A stretch of DNA of 64,000 bases from Lachnospiraceae bacterium (GCA_015056795.1 SVFO01000005.1:92748-156747); one strand, 5' to 3'. Positions 8,869 to 17,255 are shown, counted from the first letter of the stretch. Program-made: numbers and translations. The notes: generated from the letters alone by a model not told the origin.

Positions 8869-9744
8869 ATGGATGAGAGAAATGATTTCAACCGCAAGTA
8901 TGTCGCGACGCGGTTGCCGGATAAATTGAAGTTAGCAGCCTATATTAAGGAAGCTAAGGGCCCAGGGAGGACCATGGCGGAGTTTGCGGAGCAGTGCGGC
9001 ACGCTGACCGCGTCTTCGTTTTCGCGGATCATTCACGGGAATCTTGCGAAGTCTTTGTCTGCGGAGATTATTCAGTCGATCGTGAAAAATGCCGCGCCAG
9101 GGGCTCGCGTAGATTATGAAAGCATGATGCAGGCGAATGGCATGGTGCCGGAGGAGCAAGGGAAACAAGCTTCGGAGGAAGTCGTTTACTGGGAGGTGCT
9201 TGAGCGAAAGAATAAGGAGCTTCAGGTGAGAAATATTCTTGCGGACGAGCATTTGGCCAGGGGACACATGATTCAGTATTTTCCGAGGCTTTTTGAAGAT
9301 CTTTCCTTGGATGGGAGCAATCCTGTTCCTAATCATATTCCGAAGAGCAAGTTTGGACTTATCGTTCCCAGCTCTTTTGCGATTCGGATTCAGGGGTATG
9401 AGCCGCTGTATTGGAATTATGTCGTGAATTTGACGACTCTTGATAACAGGGGTGGAAGACCTAAAGCATTGCCAGGTTTTCGAGCCTATCATTCCTTCTT
9501 TTTAAGGGACGCATGGGAGCCGGAAACATTGAAGGATGTAATGCAAACCTTTGTGTTTGTGGAGAAAACGGCGTATGAGGTGTTTCTCTCCATGCTGTCC
9601 GAAATAAAAGTGCATAACTATGTTTCAGCACTGTTGGTAGATCTGGATGCGGGCAGAGTCGTGGAGGAGAGCTTCCTGGAACGGTATGATGGGAAACAAA
9701 TGACGAGTATCTTTTTGGAAAAAAGGATGGAGGAATATCAATAG
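8869..9744 (+). CDS. HTH regulator with conserved C-terminal sensor-like domain (paralogue of the 33,164 gene)
   Basis: 291 residues from ATG 8869 (GAGGTGAAGG upstream). ATG 8839 is possible but would leave a leader of only about ten bases from the predicted promoter. Residues ~35-75 look like a helix-turn-helix (RTMAEFAEQCGTLTASSFSR). The C-terminal ~120 residues contain FFLRDAWEPETLKDVMQTF and YVSALLVDLDAGRVVEE. The same layout and the F-L-x-D-A-W-E-P-E motif occur in the protein at 33,164-34,075 inside the mobile element, so the two form one family. It probably controls its own promoter and perhaps the upstream UDG-like genes. No named family is recognised. Confidence 0.7.
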   Translation: MDERNDFNRKYVATRLPDKLKLAAYIKEAKGPGRTMAEFAEQCGTLTASSFSRIIHGNLAKSLSAEIIQSIVKNAAPGARVDYESMMQANGMVPEEQGKQASEEVVYWEVLERKNKELQVRNILADEHLARGHMIQYFPRLFEDLSLDGSNPVPNHIPKSKFGLIVPSSFAIRIQGYEPLYWNYVVNLTTLDNRGGRPKALPGFRAYHSFFLRDAWEPETLKDVMQTFVFVEKTAYEVFLSMLSEIKVHNYVSALLVDLDAGRVVEESFLERYDGKQMTSIFLEKRMEEYQ

Positions 9745-9791
9745 GAAGCAGTTGATTTGAAAATTGAATAACATATATTAGATGAATGAGG

Positions 9792-9824
9792 AAGACCCTG
9801 CAAGGAGATTGCAGGGTCTTCTTG
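9792..9824 (+). terminator. Hairpin terminator after the HTH gene
   Basis: Perfect 11-bp stem AAGACCCTGCA / TGCAGGGTCTT (9792-9802, 9810-9820); the T-tract after it is weak (CTTGTG). Confidence 0.75.
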
Positions 9825-9825
9825 T

Positions 9826-10103
9826 GTAGCGAGGAAGGAAACCAAGCGACTGCGAAGCAGGCATTTGGTTTCAACCGAGCGTACACGAAATAAAATCATA
9901 AGCTGCGAAGCAGCGACAGATGCCGAAGGCAGCTGGATTTTATGAGTGAAGAGGAAGGAAACCAAGCGACTGCGAAGCAGGCATTTGGTTTCAACCGAGC
10001 GTACACGAAATAAAATCATAAGCTGCGAAGCAGCGACAGATGCCGAAGGCAGCTGGATTTTATGAGTGAAGAGGAAGGAAACCAAGCGACTGCGAAGCAG
10101 GCA
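9826..10103. repeat. Tandem array of a 120-bp structured repeat
   Basis: Two identical full units and a third partial one, spaced exactly 120 bp (GAAACCAAGCGACTGCGAAG at 9839, 9959 and the start again at 10079). Each unit can form GAAACCAA...TTGGTTTC around CTGCGAAGCAG, and a cloverleaf with outer stem ATAAAATC/GATTTTAT around two mini-hairpins with GAA loops (GCTGCGAAGCAGC, TGCCGAAGGCA). A diverged copy with compensatory stem changes lies at 3007-3210. Both sets start immediately after a terminator. Confidence 0.93.
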
Positions 10104-10360
10104 AGAAAAATTCACAAAGGAAATCGTGATATTTTGTATAAACATTACAAATATTATGCAAACACAAAATAATTACAAAAAACTATTTACAAACGCAAAA
10201 GAAAATGCTATTTTGTAAACACGATAAAATGCAAAATCAAAATTGCGAGAACACAAAATATTGTTTGACCGCGATTTGGGGTTTTGTGACGTTTTGTCAC
10301 GCACATTTGGAACAGGACGTGACGCTTTTCAAAACAGGTACCTTGAAAATTGAATATGGA
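10104..10360. other. AT-rich intergenic stretch with iterated ACAAAA motifs and a GTGAC palindrome
   Basis: No gene seen. The stretch has many ACAAAA/TTTTGT words, and GTGAC-GTTTT-GTCAC at 10286-10300 followed by GACGTGACGC at 10316-10325, possible regulator sites for the gene cluster starting at 10,484. Confidence 0.4.
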
Positions 10361-10460
10361 CAATAGAATTCGGCGACCAAATTCTATTGCCCAGTGGTAA
10401 CACGAAACTGCGGAGTGATCCGCAGCATCCGTTGAGGTCAAAAGCCTTTTGATCCCAACG
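10361..10460 (+). ncRNA. Structured leader with three consecutive hairpins
   Basis: Hairpin 1: CAATAGAATT / AATTCTATTG (10361-10370, 10380-10389). Hairpin 2: CTGCGGA-GTGA-TCCGCAG (10408-10425). Hairpin 3: 14 pairs with one mismatch, 10430-10443 against 10447-10460, enclosing GCC. The ribosome site GGAGG (10471) of the next gene lies just after it. This is probably a cis-regulatory leader of the 10,484 gene; it could also be an independent small RNA. No known riboswitch class is recognised. Confidence 0.55.
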
Positions 10461-10483
10461 ACATAGCATGGGAGGACAAGATT

Positions 10484-11617
10484 ATGAAAAACGAAAAGAA
10501 TCAGAATGTATTGGATGAATTGCAGGACATAATCGACACCATGGAGCAGCAGGTAAAAAAGCTTCCGGACCTTTTTATGGACGTTATGTCCATGGGAATG
10601 GGCCTGGATGGGGACGATCCCATGAACAGCCGTGACATTGCCGACGAGCTTCGCGGCGAGTATATCGATCTGACGCCGGATCTGGTAGAAGAAGCGCAGC
10701 GGGATGCCTCTGAGATGACGAACCTTCTGTCGAAGGTGAAAAACATCTTTCCAGAGAAGCTTATGGTGGATATGGAGCTTTCCGGCATCGGCAAGAACTG
10801 TACCTGGAGCTTCCTCGACGACCTTCGTATTTCAGAAAAAGCCCAGAACGAACAGGGTCTGGAGGCAGCCTTGAGCTCAGAATTTGGCGATCAGGAATTT
10901 GTCAGAATGCCCAAGATTCGAGATCTGTATGAGTATCGTGGATTTGCGGACAGATTCCATGATGAGACGCTGCGACCTACGGCCAGGGAATTTCAGAAAT
11001 TAAAGGAAATCGCCAGGAAGGTAGCAAGAAAGCTTGAGGAGATGGGAAAGACGCTGCTCCCGGATATAAAAGGAAAGCGTTCCGTACTGGACATGGCATT
11101 GGAATACTGTTATCTGGGCGAGGGTTTTGCAAAGTCGATCGCGGCCCAAAGCCTCTTTTACTCCAGCAATGCGGTTCGTATCCTTAAGGAAGGCTCCGCA
11201 ATCCGTACCATCCAAGGGATGTATGACAAAACGGATGAAAACGGAACGCTTTTCCTTCCCGAGTGGTCTACGGATCCCGACATTCCTGATACAGGACGCT
11301 TTTACAAGTGCCAGATGGTATGGGATGAGCTGGATTTGGAGCGGACGATTCGAGATTTTCAGGAGCTTTATACGTCCCTTTTGGAGCTGGGCGAGGAGAT
11401 TCAGAATACCAAAACGGAACAGGAAGAGTATTTCACGAACTTGGAAAAGAGTCTAAAGAATGACCTCGTGGCGAAGCACCTGATCCTTCGGGCTAGGAGG
11501 TTCTGTCATCTTGTGACCATTGGCGCACCGTCCGTGATCCTTTGGGGAGAGGCGACTTACCTTGCGCAGGCTTTTGCGCTGAATGCCTGCGGGAAGTCCG
11601 TGGAATTAGTGAACTAA
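10484..11617 (+). CDS. Unknown protein, first gene of the ClpP/AAA+ cluster
   Basis: 377 residues, GGGAGGACAAG before ATG 10484. No signal peptide or membrane segment; mostly predicted helix with acidic stretches (ADELRGEYIDLTPDLVEEAQ) and a short methionine/glycine-rich segment near residue 30. A central region (YEYRGFADRFHDETLRPTA) and a C-terminal LVTIGAPSVILWGEATYL are the most distinctive parts. I do not recognise a family. It heads a same-strand series with another unknown, ClpP and a CbbX-type AAA+ protein, and follows a three-hairpin leader, so it may be a substrate adaptor or structural partner of that system; this is inference. Confidence 0.6.
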   Translation: MKNEKNQNVLDELQDIIDTMEQQVKKLPDLFMDVMSMGMGLDGDDPMNSRDIADELRGEYIDLTPDLVEEAQRDASEMTNLLSKVKNIFPEKLMVDMELSGIGKNCTWSFLDDLRISEKAQNEQGLEAALSSEFGDQEFVRMPKIRDLYEYRGFADRFHDETLRPTAREFQKLKEIARKVARKLEEMGKTLLPDIKGKRSVLDMALEYCYLGEGFAKSIAAQSLFYSSNAVRILKEGSAIRTIQGMYDKTDENGTLFLPEWSTDPDIPDTGRFYKCQMVWDELDLERTIRDFQELYTSLLELGEEIQNTKTEQEEYFTNLEKSLKNDLVAKHLILRARRFCHLVTIGAPSVILWGEATYLAQAFALNACGKSVELVN

Positions 11618-11660
11618 TAAACCAAACAAAGGGCAGTGTCATTAAGTTAGGCATTTTTGT

Positions 11661-11739
11661 AACCTCGAGGGGAGGGTTTGGACAATCTTTCTGGGTTAAA
11701 AGGTTACCAGAAAGATTGTCCAAACCCATACCCCGAGTT
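11661..11739. repeat. Long palindromic element with AACTC-GGGG-type ends
   Basis: Perfect 21-bp arms at 11674-11694 and 11707-11727 with a 12-base loop, flanked by AACCTCGAGGGGA on the left and CCCCGAGTT (11731-11739) on the right. No T-run follows, so it is not a typical terminator. The same right-end motif closes a second element at 17435-17586 whose stem is unrelated in sequence. Confidence 0.85.
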
Positions 11740-11787
11740 CCTCTTTATCTTAACATACTGACACTTGGATGAAAGGAGGTCGTACAA

Positions 11788-12849
11788 ATGATAGTGACCA
11801 TTCGTAGACCAAAAGAGATTACCAGTGACGTACTTTGGGAGCTTTATCAGCTGCTTTACACCATGGAAAATCCTTATCTGTTTTACGAAACGCGGACCAA
11901 TGGACAGAAAAAGGACGAGCTATTTTATGTTGAAAGTATTCGCATTGGGGATCAAGGGTTGATCTATGGTGGATATGATAATATGGGCATGGAGTTACCA
12001 ACCAGTAAGAATGAATGGGTCGAGCTCATACTGATAAATCTGGAAAATGGAAGGAAACAAAGGTTCCAGCGTACCATTTGGGTGAATGCGTTATATGTAA
12101 ACCACAAAAGCGTGCAGGACCTTCTTGCCATCAATGACTTAAGGCTTTCGACCGGGCAGGAGCTTCAGGACGTAACCTATGAGGCCCGTTCGCTCTATGA
12201 TGGAATTCCAAAGATCCCGCTGCCTTCTTATTCCATTCCCGTGGAGGTTCATAAGACGATCGAAAGCAAAAGAAGGGATACTGCGTGGCGTAACGCGCAT
12301 AGCCTTGCTTTTGACATGTCCATGCATCAAATTGCCTTTCGGCAAGAGGAACAAAAAGGACTCACAACGCAGGAAATCTTTTTTGCTGCAGAGCATGTCC
12401 CTGGCGGCATTTTGCGGGGAACCATCCAATATTTTGATCTGGCAGCAGAGTTTAAGCTCTTTATTCCTCCCGTTTGTCTGGAGAAATATGTTGGGATCGA
12501 ACAGAAGGAGGAGCTTCTTAGATTCTTGAATGAAGTGAATGCACGGATTCTTCCAAGATACCAGGCGGATACCGTAGTAACGAACGATACGAAGAGTCCT
12601 TTCTCCTGGCGGATCTTTTATGCCCGAAAAACCGTCTGCCTTGTGACGATGATCCCGTATCTTCTTTGGGGGGAGCAGCGAAGAAGAACTCACGGCACGC
12701 TCCTGAAGGATAGTCCCAAATTCATGGATCAGCTATCGCAATTTATAATGGACATTCTTTCCGGTGAAAAAATGACGGACGAGGCAATCACGGAAGTAGA
12801 GCAAACTCTGTTTAGCGAACATGCGATACAGGGACAAGCGGGTTCATGA
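11788..12849 (+). CDS. Unknown protein, second gene of the ClpP/AAA+ cluster
   Basis: 353 residues with a strong ribosome site (GAAAGGAGGTCG) before ATG 11788. It has no signal peptide. Notable parts are TIRRPKEITSDVLWELYQLL at the start, ESIRIGDQGLIYGGYDNMGM, and a C-terminal YARKTVCLVTMIPYLLWGEQ that echoes the LVTIGAPSVILWGEATYL end of the upstream protein. I see no catalytic motif. It is separated from the first gene by a palindromic element and followed 84 bp later by clpP. A role with the ClpP/AAA+ pair is likely from position only. Confidence 0.6.
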   Translation: MIVTIRRPKEITSDVLWELYQLLYTMENPYLFYETRTNGQKKDELFYVESIRIGDQGLIYGGYDNMGMELPTSKNEWVELILINLENGRKQRFQRTIWVNALYVNHKSVQDLLAINDLRLSTGQELQDVTYEARSLYDGIPKIPLPSYSIPVEVHKTIESKRRDTAWRNAHSLAFDMSMHQIAFRQEEQKGLTTQEIFFAAEHVPGGILRGTIQYFDLAAEFKLFIPPVCLEKYVGIEQKEELLRFLNEVNARILPRYQADTVVTNDTKSPFSWRIFYARKTVCLVTMIPYLLWGEQRRRTHGTLLKDSPKFMDQLSQFIMDILSGEKMTDEAITEVEQTLFSEHAIQGQAGS

Positions 12850-12933
12850 CAGGGAAACAGATTTATGATAGGGCAAACAAATTTAAGATAGGAACGATTT
12901 ATTTCATAGTAGAGAGACAAGGAGGAAAATGAC

Positions 12934-13515
12934 ATGAGATTAGTACCAACCGTCATTGAAAATACTGGCCGCGGAGAGCGGGCCTACGACATTTATTCCA
13001 GACTCTTAAAGGAACGAATTATCTTTTTGGGAGACGAGATTGATGACGCGGCGGCAAATCTTGTCATCGCGCAGCTTCTGTATCTTGAGTCCGTAGATCC
13101 AAAAGCAGACATTAGCCTTTACATCAACAGCCCTGGTGGTTCTGTCTCCGCCGGCATGGCGATCTACGACACCATGCAGTTTATCCAGTGTGACGTATCA
13201 ACGATCTGCGTCGGCATGGCCGCGAGCATGGGCGCCTTTCTGCTCGCTGGCGGCGCCAAAGGAAAGCGCTATGCCCTTCCGAACGCGGAGGTCATGATTC
13301 ATCAGCCCCTCGGCAGCACCAGCGGACAGGCAACTGACGTGCGGATCGCGGCAGAGCACATCCTGCAGACAAAGCAAAAGCTTTGCAAGCTTCTTTCGGA
13401 GAACACGGGAAGGAGCATTGATCAGATCGCGGCGGACTGCGAGCGCGACAATTGGAAGACGGCGCAGGAGGCCTTGGAATATGGGCTGATTGACAAGGTC
13501 GTAAGTGCTCGCTGA
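12934..13515 (+). CDS. clpP: ATP-dependent Clp protease proteolytic subunit (ClpP family)
   Basis: 193 residues, the usual length, AAGGAGG before ATG 12934. It carries the complete ClpP catalytic triad: Ser in [10 protein letters not shown] (about residue 92), His in [10 protein letters not shown] (about 117), and Asp in [13 protein letters not shown] (about 168), with the oxyanion-loop [10 protein letters not shown]. ClpP forms a double heptamer that degrades proteins fed by an AAA+ unfoldase. The usual partner clpX or tig is absent; its neighbours are two unknown genes and a CbbX-like AAA+ gene, so this is probably a second, specialised ClpP rather than the housekeeping one. Confidence 0.93.
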   Translation: MRLVPTVIENTGRGERAYDIYSRLLKERIIFLGDEIDDAAANLVIAQLLYLESVDPKADISLYINSPGGSVSAGMAIYDTMQFIQCDVSTICVGMAASMGAFLLAGGAKGKRYALPNAEVMIHQPLGSTSGQATDVRIAAEHILQTKQKLCKLLSENTGRSIDQIAADCERDNWKTAQEALEYGLIDKVVSAR

Positions 13516-13627
13516 GCGAGAAACGAATCCTTCATCGATTAACGGAGCCGCGTTTCATGAATCGAATGTCGTGAAGCAAAAATACAATAAACATCGCGAA
13601 ACAATTTAAAATTAGGAGGAGAATGCC

Positions 13628-15703
13628 ATGTTATTTTATGCATATGAATTGCGTTGGAAGGATTATGAAAGCCTTTCTGGTTTTGTTGGCAGGGAGGAGG
13701 ATTTGAGGAAACCTGGTTATCACAGTGCCTTCTCTGAGCGTCCGGAATCCTTGTATAGCCTGTATAGTGACTCAAAAATCAGTTCCATCAACGAGGAATT
13801 TTATGGTGATTTCCTAAAGGATGGAAAGTATGTCATCAATGTGACCCGAAGAATGGATATCGAGATGGATGTCTATGTCGCCGTAAGGCTGGATGCCCTT
13901 CGCGGAGAGCATTGGGAAGCCGAGATTTTGGAAAAGTTCCCTGACTGTGACATTTTGAAGAAAACTGAATTGACGGTCGAGGATTATCGAAACGAGCTCG
14001 GCATGAATCGTTTTGGCTCTTCCTCAAGGGTGATGGATCGCCTGAACGTCAAATATCAGAGCTCTTGGGCAGATCCCCTTCCCTTTAAACTGGAGGAGTT
14101 CGTTCCCGATTACCGTAAGAAGTCCTTATCGTGCTGCAAGAAGCGTGCGGATGAAATTCTTGGATCTAAGAGCCTTTATGAAGAGCTCGACAGAATTTAT
14201 GACAAGAAAAATCGGAAGGAGTATTTCGGGCATCCCGTACATTATCTCGTTAGCGCCGGAGAATGGGAGGCGGCGAGAGACATCTTTGAGCTCCTTTTGG
14301 AAGCCCTGTATTCCAATGGACGACTGCTTTCAACGAGACAGGTTGTCGTTCGGAACGTCAGGAAGGGAACCTATCGTGACGAGCGATACCGCAAGGTTCT
14401 GGAGGCTGCCGAAGGTGGCGTTGTCATCATCGAAATGAAGACGGAAGACGACATGGGCAGGTTTGCGACGGACTTCCACGAATTCACGAAGCTGACAGGC
14501 AAGCTTTTGGAGCAGAACAAGAAGGATACGCTGTTTATCTTTGTCGAGATTATGGGCAAATCCTTTAAGGGCAGCGATGCCATGAACAACATTCTGAATA
14601 AGGCTGACGTCATTCAGGTCACGGAGGGCAGCGGCACCTATGAGGAAGCAAAGAATTACTTGAAGGCGCTGACTAAGAAGGCGGATTTCGAGGTGCAGGA
14701 CTGCAGTGACGTGGCCGGCTATCTTCCCGAGGCGGAAACCTATACCGTGACGGACATCTTCAATGCGTACAACGCTTGGTATGGAAGCGGTCTGAAAACC
14801 CACGTATATAAGGCTTATAAGACCGAAACGACCTTCAAGGTCGCCTTGACAAAGATGGAGAGCAAGCCCTATGAGGAGCTGCAGTCCATGATCGGTCTGA
14901 CCAAGGCGAAGGAGGTCATCGACCAGATCATTTCCGCGTCGAAGGTCATGCGGGCGCGCGAGCGTATGGGACTCAATGTTGAAGGCGCATCCCTGCACAT
15001 GCTGTTTTCAGGAAATCCTGGAACGGCAAAGACCTCCGTTGCCAGACTGATCGCGCAAATCCTGAAGGACGAGGATGTTCTGAAATCTGGTAAGTTCGTA
15101 GAGTGTGGCCGTCAGGACCTCGTCGGGAAATATGTCGGCTGGACCGCCAAGATCGTGGAAGACAAGTTTAAGGAAGCGCAGGGCGGAGTCTTGTTTATTG
15201 ACGAGGCCTATTCCCTCGTAGACGACAGCAATACCTATGGCGCTGAGGCCATCAATACCATCATTCAGCTGATGGAGAACTATCGCAACGAGGTGATCGT
15301 CATCTTTGCCGGCTATACGGAGAAGATGAAGGTCTTTCTGGAGCAGAATGAAGGATTGAGGAGCCGTATCGCCTTCCACATGGAATTCCCTGATTACGAC
15401 GCGGACGAGCTTCTTGGCATCTTAAGGCTCATGGCGAAGAAGAGAGAATATACCCTCGACGAGGATGCCTATAGCGCCTGCAGGGACTATTTTCAGGATG
15501 CCCTTACGGAAGAGAATTTTGGTAACGGACGCTATGTTCGAAATCTTTTGGAGCAGGCGATCCTTCGCCAGTCAGAGAGAGTCATCAAGGAGTCTGCGGA
15601 CAAGGAGCTTGGCAAGGAAGAGCTTTGCTTTCTGAAAAAGGAAGATTTCCAGCCTCTTTGTCAGGAAGTCAAAACGATGAGAAGAATGGGCTTTAGCGCG
15701 TAA
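13628..15703 (+). CDS. CbbX/SpoVK-type AAA+ ATPase with a large unknown N-terminal domain
   Basis: 691 residues, TAGGAGGAG before ATG 13628. The first ~415 residues are an uncharacterised domain, then a CbbX/SpoVK-like AAA+ module: Walker A GNPGTAKTS at about 461-469 (Ala replaces the usual Gly before Lys), Walker B GGVLFIDEAY at about 518-527, sensor/arginine region GLRSRIAFHMEFPDY at about 578, and a C-terminal lid. No ClpP-binding IGF loop was identified by eye. It lies 112 bp after a stand-alone clpP. It may remodel a substrate or feed that ClpP; in other AAA+ proteins of this group (SpoVK, EccA) the role is protein remodelling. Confidence 0.85.
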   Translation: MLFYAYELRWKDYESLSGFVGREEDLRKPGYHSAFSERPESLYSLYSDSKISSINEEFYGDFLKDGKYVINVTRRMDIEMDVYVAVRLDALRGEHWEAEILEKFPDCDILKKTELTVEDYRNELGMNRFGSSSRVMDRLNVKYQSSWADPLPFKLEEFVPDYRKKSLSCCKKRADEILGSKSLYEELDRIYDKKNRKEYFGHPVHYLVSAGEWEAARDIFELLLEALYSNGRLLSTRQVVVRNVRKGTYRDERYRKVLEAAEGGVVIIEMKTEDDMGRFATDFHEFTKLTGKLLEQNKKDTLFIFVEIMGKSFKGSDAMNNILNKADVIQVTEGSGTYEEAKNYLKALTKKADFEVQDCSDVAGYLPEAETYTVTDIFNAYNAWYGSGLKTHVYKAYKTETTFKVALTKMESKPYEELQSMIGLTKAKEVIDQIISASKVMRARERMGLNVEGASLHMLFSGNPGTAKTSVARLIAQILKDEDVLKSGKFVECGRQDLVGKYVGWTAKIVEDKFKEAQGGVLFIDEAYSLVDDSNTYGAEAINTIIQLMENYRNEVIVIFAGYTEKMKVFLEQNEGLRSRIAFHMEFPDYDADELLGILRLMAKKREYTLDEDAYSACRDYFQDALTEENFGNGRYVRNLLEQAILRQSERVIKESADKELGKEELCFLKKEDFQPLCQEVKTMRRMGFSA

Positions 15704-15724
15704 GAAGCTTTAACAGGGTCTTCC

Positions 15725-16156
15725 ATGAAGAAAAGGGCATGTCTCCAAGTGAGTATAGAACGCTGTTTGTGGGGGCAAGGAAGAATTGACTTTGACCTGA
15801 CGGTATGCGATAATAGGGGAAGTCCTAAAATTCTTTTAGAAAAGAGATTTCATGGATTTGGAGGAAGAGGGATGGAACAGGAAATTCAATTGATAAATGA
15901 CATCATCGTGAATGCGATTGCTCATGGTGCGGACATGGGCGGATCCTATGAGCAGAATGTCGTGGGTCTTAGTGAAGCCATGAACCGCTGGATCCAGGAA
16001 AAGGGTCTGCAGGATTCCTATCATGTCATCAGGTCTGCCAGAAAAATCAATGAATCCACGGGATATTGGCCAACGCTGGAAATTGCTCCCATGGACCAAG
16101 AGGGTGAATTTCCTTTGGAAGATCTCTATGATTTGCAGATGGATCGTGCGGATTAA
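15725..16156 (+). CDS. Small unknown protein ending the ClpP/AAA+ cluster
   Basis: 143 residues from ATG 15725, which has a poor ribosome site; an internal ATG at 15872 is preceded by GGAGGAAGAGGG and would give a 94-residue protein. The sequence MEQEIQLINDIIVNAIAHGADMGG and the C-terminal end look like a small cytosolic globular protein. No family is recognised. It starts 22 bp after the AAA+ gene and its end touches the hup promoter, so it is probably the last gene of the cluster's transcript. Confidence 0.55.
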   Translation: MKKRACLQVSIERCLWGQGRIDFDLTVCDNRGSPKILLEKRFHGFGGRGMEQEIQLINDIIVNAIAHGADMGGSYEQNVVGLSEAMNRWIQEKGLQDSYHVIRSARKINESTGYWPTLEIAPMDQEGEFPLEDLYDLQMDRAD

Positions 16157-16159
16157 CCC

Positions 16160-16188
16160 TTGACAAAGCCCGTAAAAGCGGCTATATT
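16160..16188 (+). promoter_or_regulatory. Sigma-A promoter of hup
   Basis: TTGACA (16160-16165), 17-bp spacer, TATATT (16183-16188), 72 bp before the hup start. An inverted repeat GCTTTCG/CGAAAGC lies in the leader. Confidence 0.88.
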
Positions 16189-16260
16189 CATGTTTAGGCT
16201 CGCTTTCGGGGAGTTCGAAAGCAGGCACGACATTAAATTTTACCAGGAGGAGTTCTAAAC

Positions 16261-16536
16261 ATGAACAAGGCAGAATTAATTGCAGCAATCGCTGAGAGCG
16301 CAGATTTTTCCAAGAAGGATGCTGAGAAGGCTCTGAAGGCTTTCACTGACATCGTAACTGAAGAGCTTAAGAAGGGTGAGAAGGTTCAGCTGGTTGGCTT
16401 CGGTACCTTTGAGGTTTCCGTAAGAGCAGCTAGAGAGGGCAGAAACCCTGCTACCAATAAGACCATTAAGATTCCTGCATCCAAGGCACCTAAGTTCAAG
16501 GCTGGCAAGGCCCTGAAGGATGCCATCAACGAGTAA
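16261..16536 (+). CDS. hup: HU family DNA-binding protein
   Basis: 91 residues, ribosome site AGGAGGAG before ATG 16261. It matches HU throughout: [20 protein letters not shown] dimer helices, the [20 protein letters not shown] beta-arm with the minor-groove region, and [15 protein letters not shown] at the end. HU bends and compacts DNA as a dimer. The codon choice is strongly biased (GCT, AAG, GTA), as expected for a highly expressed gene. It has its own promoter and terminator, and in clostridia it commonly sits next to the S4-domain gene and the yabP cluster as here. Confidence 0.97.
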   Translation: MNKAELIAAIAESADFSKKDAEKALKAFTDIVTEELKKGEKVQLVGFGTFEVSVRAAREGRNPATNKTIKIPASKAPKFKAGKALKDAINE

Positions 16537-16598
16537 TCCTTGGGATCAGGCATTTCGCAGCCTTGATAGGCATTGCAAACACAAATCCAAAATGGCGG

Positions 16599-16630
16599 GC
16601 AGGGGAAAAAATCCCCTGCCTGTTTTATAT
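16599..16630 (+). terminator. Rho-independent terminator after hup
   Basis: Stem GGCAGGGGA / TCCCCTGCC (16599-16607, 16612-16620) followed by TGTTTTATATTTTT. Confidence 0.9.
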
Positions 16631-16734
16631 TTTTCGTTCAGGCAGTGAAATTCCGCCATAAATAACTGGCTGGAAGAACTTTTTGTAATAGTGGCAGTGT
16701 TTTCAAGACAACTTCGACTGCTTGAGAGGAAAAA

Positions 16735-16965
16735 GAAGAAACTAGGCAAGCGAAAAAGAGAGAAAATGCTTGCCTGAGAAGCGAAAAAAAGAAACTAGGC
16801 AAGCGGAAAGGAGCGAAAATGCTTGCCTGAGAAGCGAAAAGAAGAAACTAGGCAAGCGGAAAGGAGCGAAAATGCTTGCCTGAGAAGCGAAAAGAAGAAA
16901 CTAGGCAAGCGGAAAGGAAGAAAAATACTTGCCTGAGAGGCTGGAATGATGTATAGGCAAGCAAA
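16735..16965. repeat. Tandem 53-bp hairpin repeat
   Basis: The word TAGGCAAGC recurs at an exact 53-bp period (starts near 16743, 16796, 16849, 16902, 16955). Each unit also has GCTTGCCT, the complement of AGGCAAGC, about 20 bases later, so every unit can form an 8-bp hairpin. Units two and three are almost identical, the first and last are diverged. It fills the space between hup and the S4-domain gene and has no open frame of note. Confidence 0.9.
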
Positions 16966-17015
16966 GGAGAAAAAGAATTAATAGAGAAACGATTCATTAT
17001 ACGGGAGGGTTCATT

Positions 17016-17255
17016 ATGAGATTAGATAAATATTTAAAGGTTTCGAGGTTAATTAAGCGTCGCACGGTGGCGAATGAGGCCTGCGATGGTGGCCGTGTCA
17101 TGATCAACGATAAGCCAGCGAAGGCATCCACGAACGTTAAGGTTGGGGACGTCATTACCATTGGCTTTGGCAACAAGGAGGTCAAGGTTGAGGTTCTCAG
17201 CATCCAGGAGACCATTCGCAAGGAAGAAGCCGGGGACATGTTTAAATACCTATAA
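17016..17255 (+). CDS. rqcP: S4-domain RNA-binding protein (RqcP/YabO)
   Basis: 79 residues, GGGAGGG before ATG 17016. It is essentially one S4 domain (RLDKYLKVSRLIKRRTVANE, GGRVMINDKPAKASTNVKVG). Size and location before yabP match YabO/RqcP, which binds stalled 50S subunits and supports poly-alanine tailing by RqcH in ribosome quality control. The alternative, an Hsp15-like protein of the same fold, is less likely given the synteny. No terminator directly follows. Confidence 0.88.
   Translation: MRLDKYLKVSRLIKRRTVANEACDGGRVMINDKPAKASTNVKVGDVITIGFGNKEVKVEVLSIQETIRKEEAGDMFKYL

Noticed and set aside
9826..10103. Repeats considered as a CRISPR array
   Set aside because: The 120-bp units are identical with no variable spacers and there are no cas genes nearby.
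9738..10145. 135-codon minus-strand open frame
   Set aside because: It is the translation of the tandem 120-bp repeat, with a repeated peptide and no ribosome site.
10361..10460. Hairpin leader considered as a retron RNA
   Set aside because: No reverse transcriptase gene is nearby; the downstream protein has no RT motifs.
16735..16965. 53-bp repeats considered as a CRISPR array
   Set aside because: The sequence between the conserved words is also repeated, so there are no unique spacers, and no cas genes are present.
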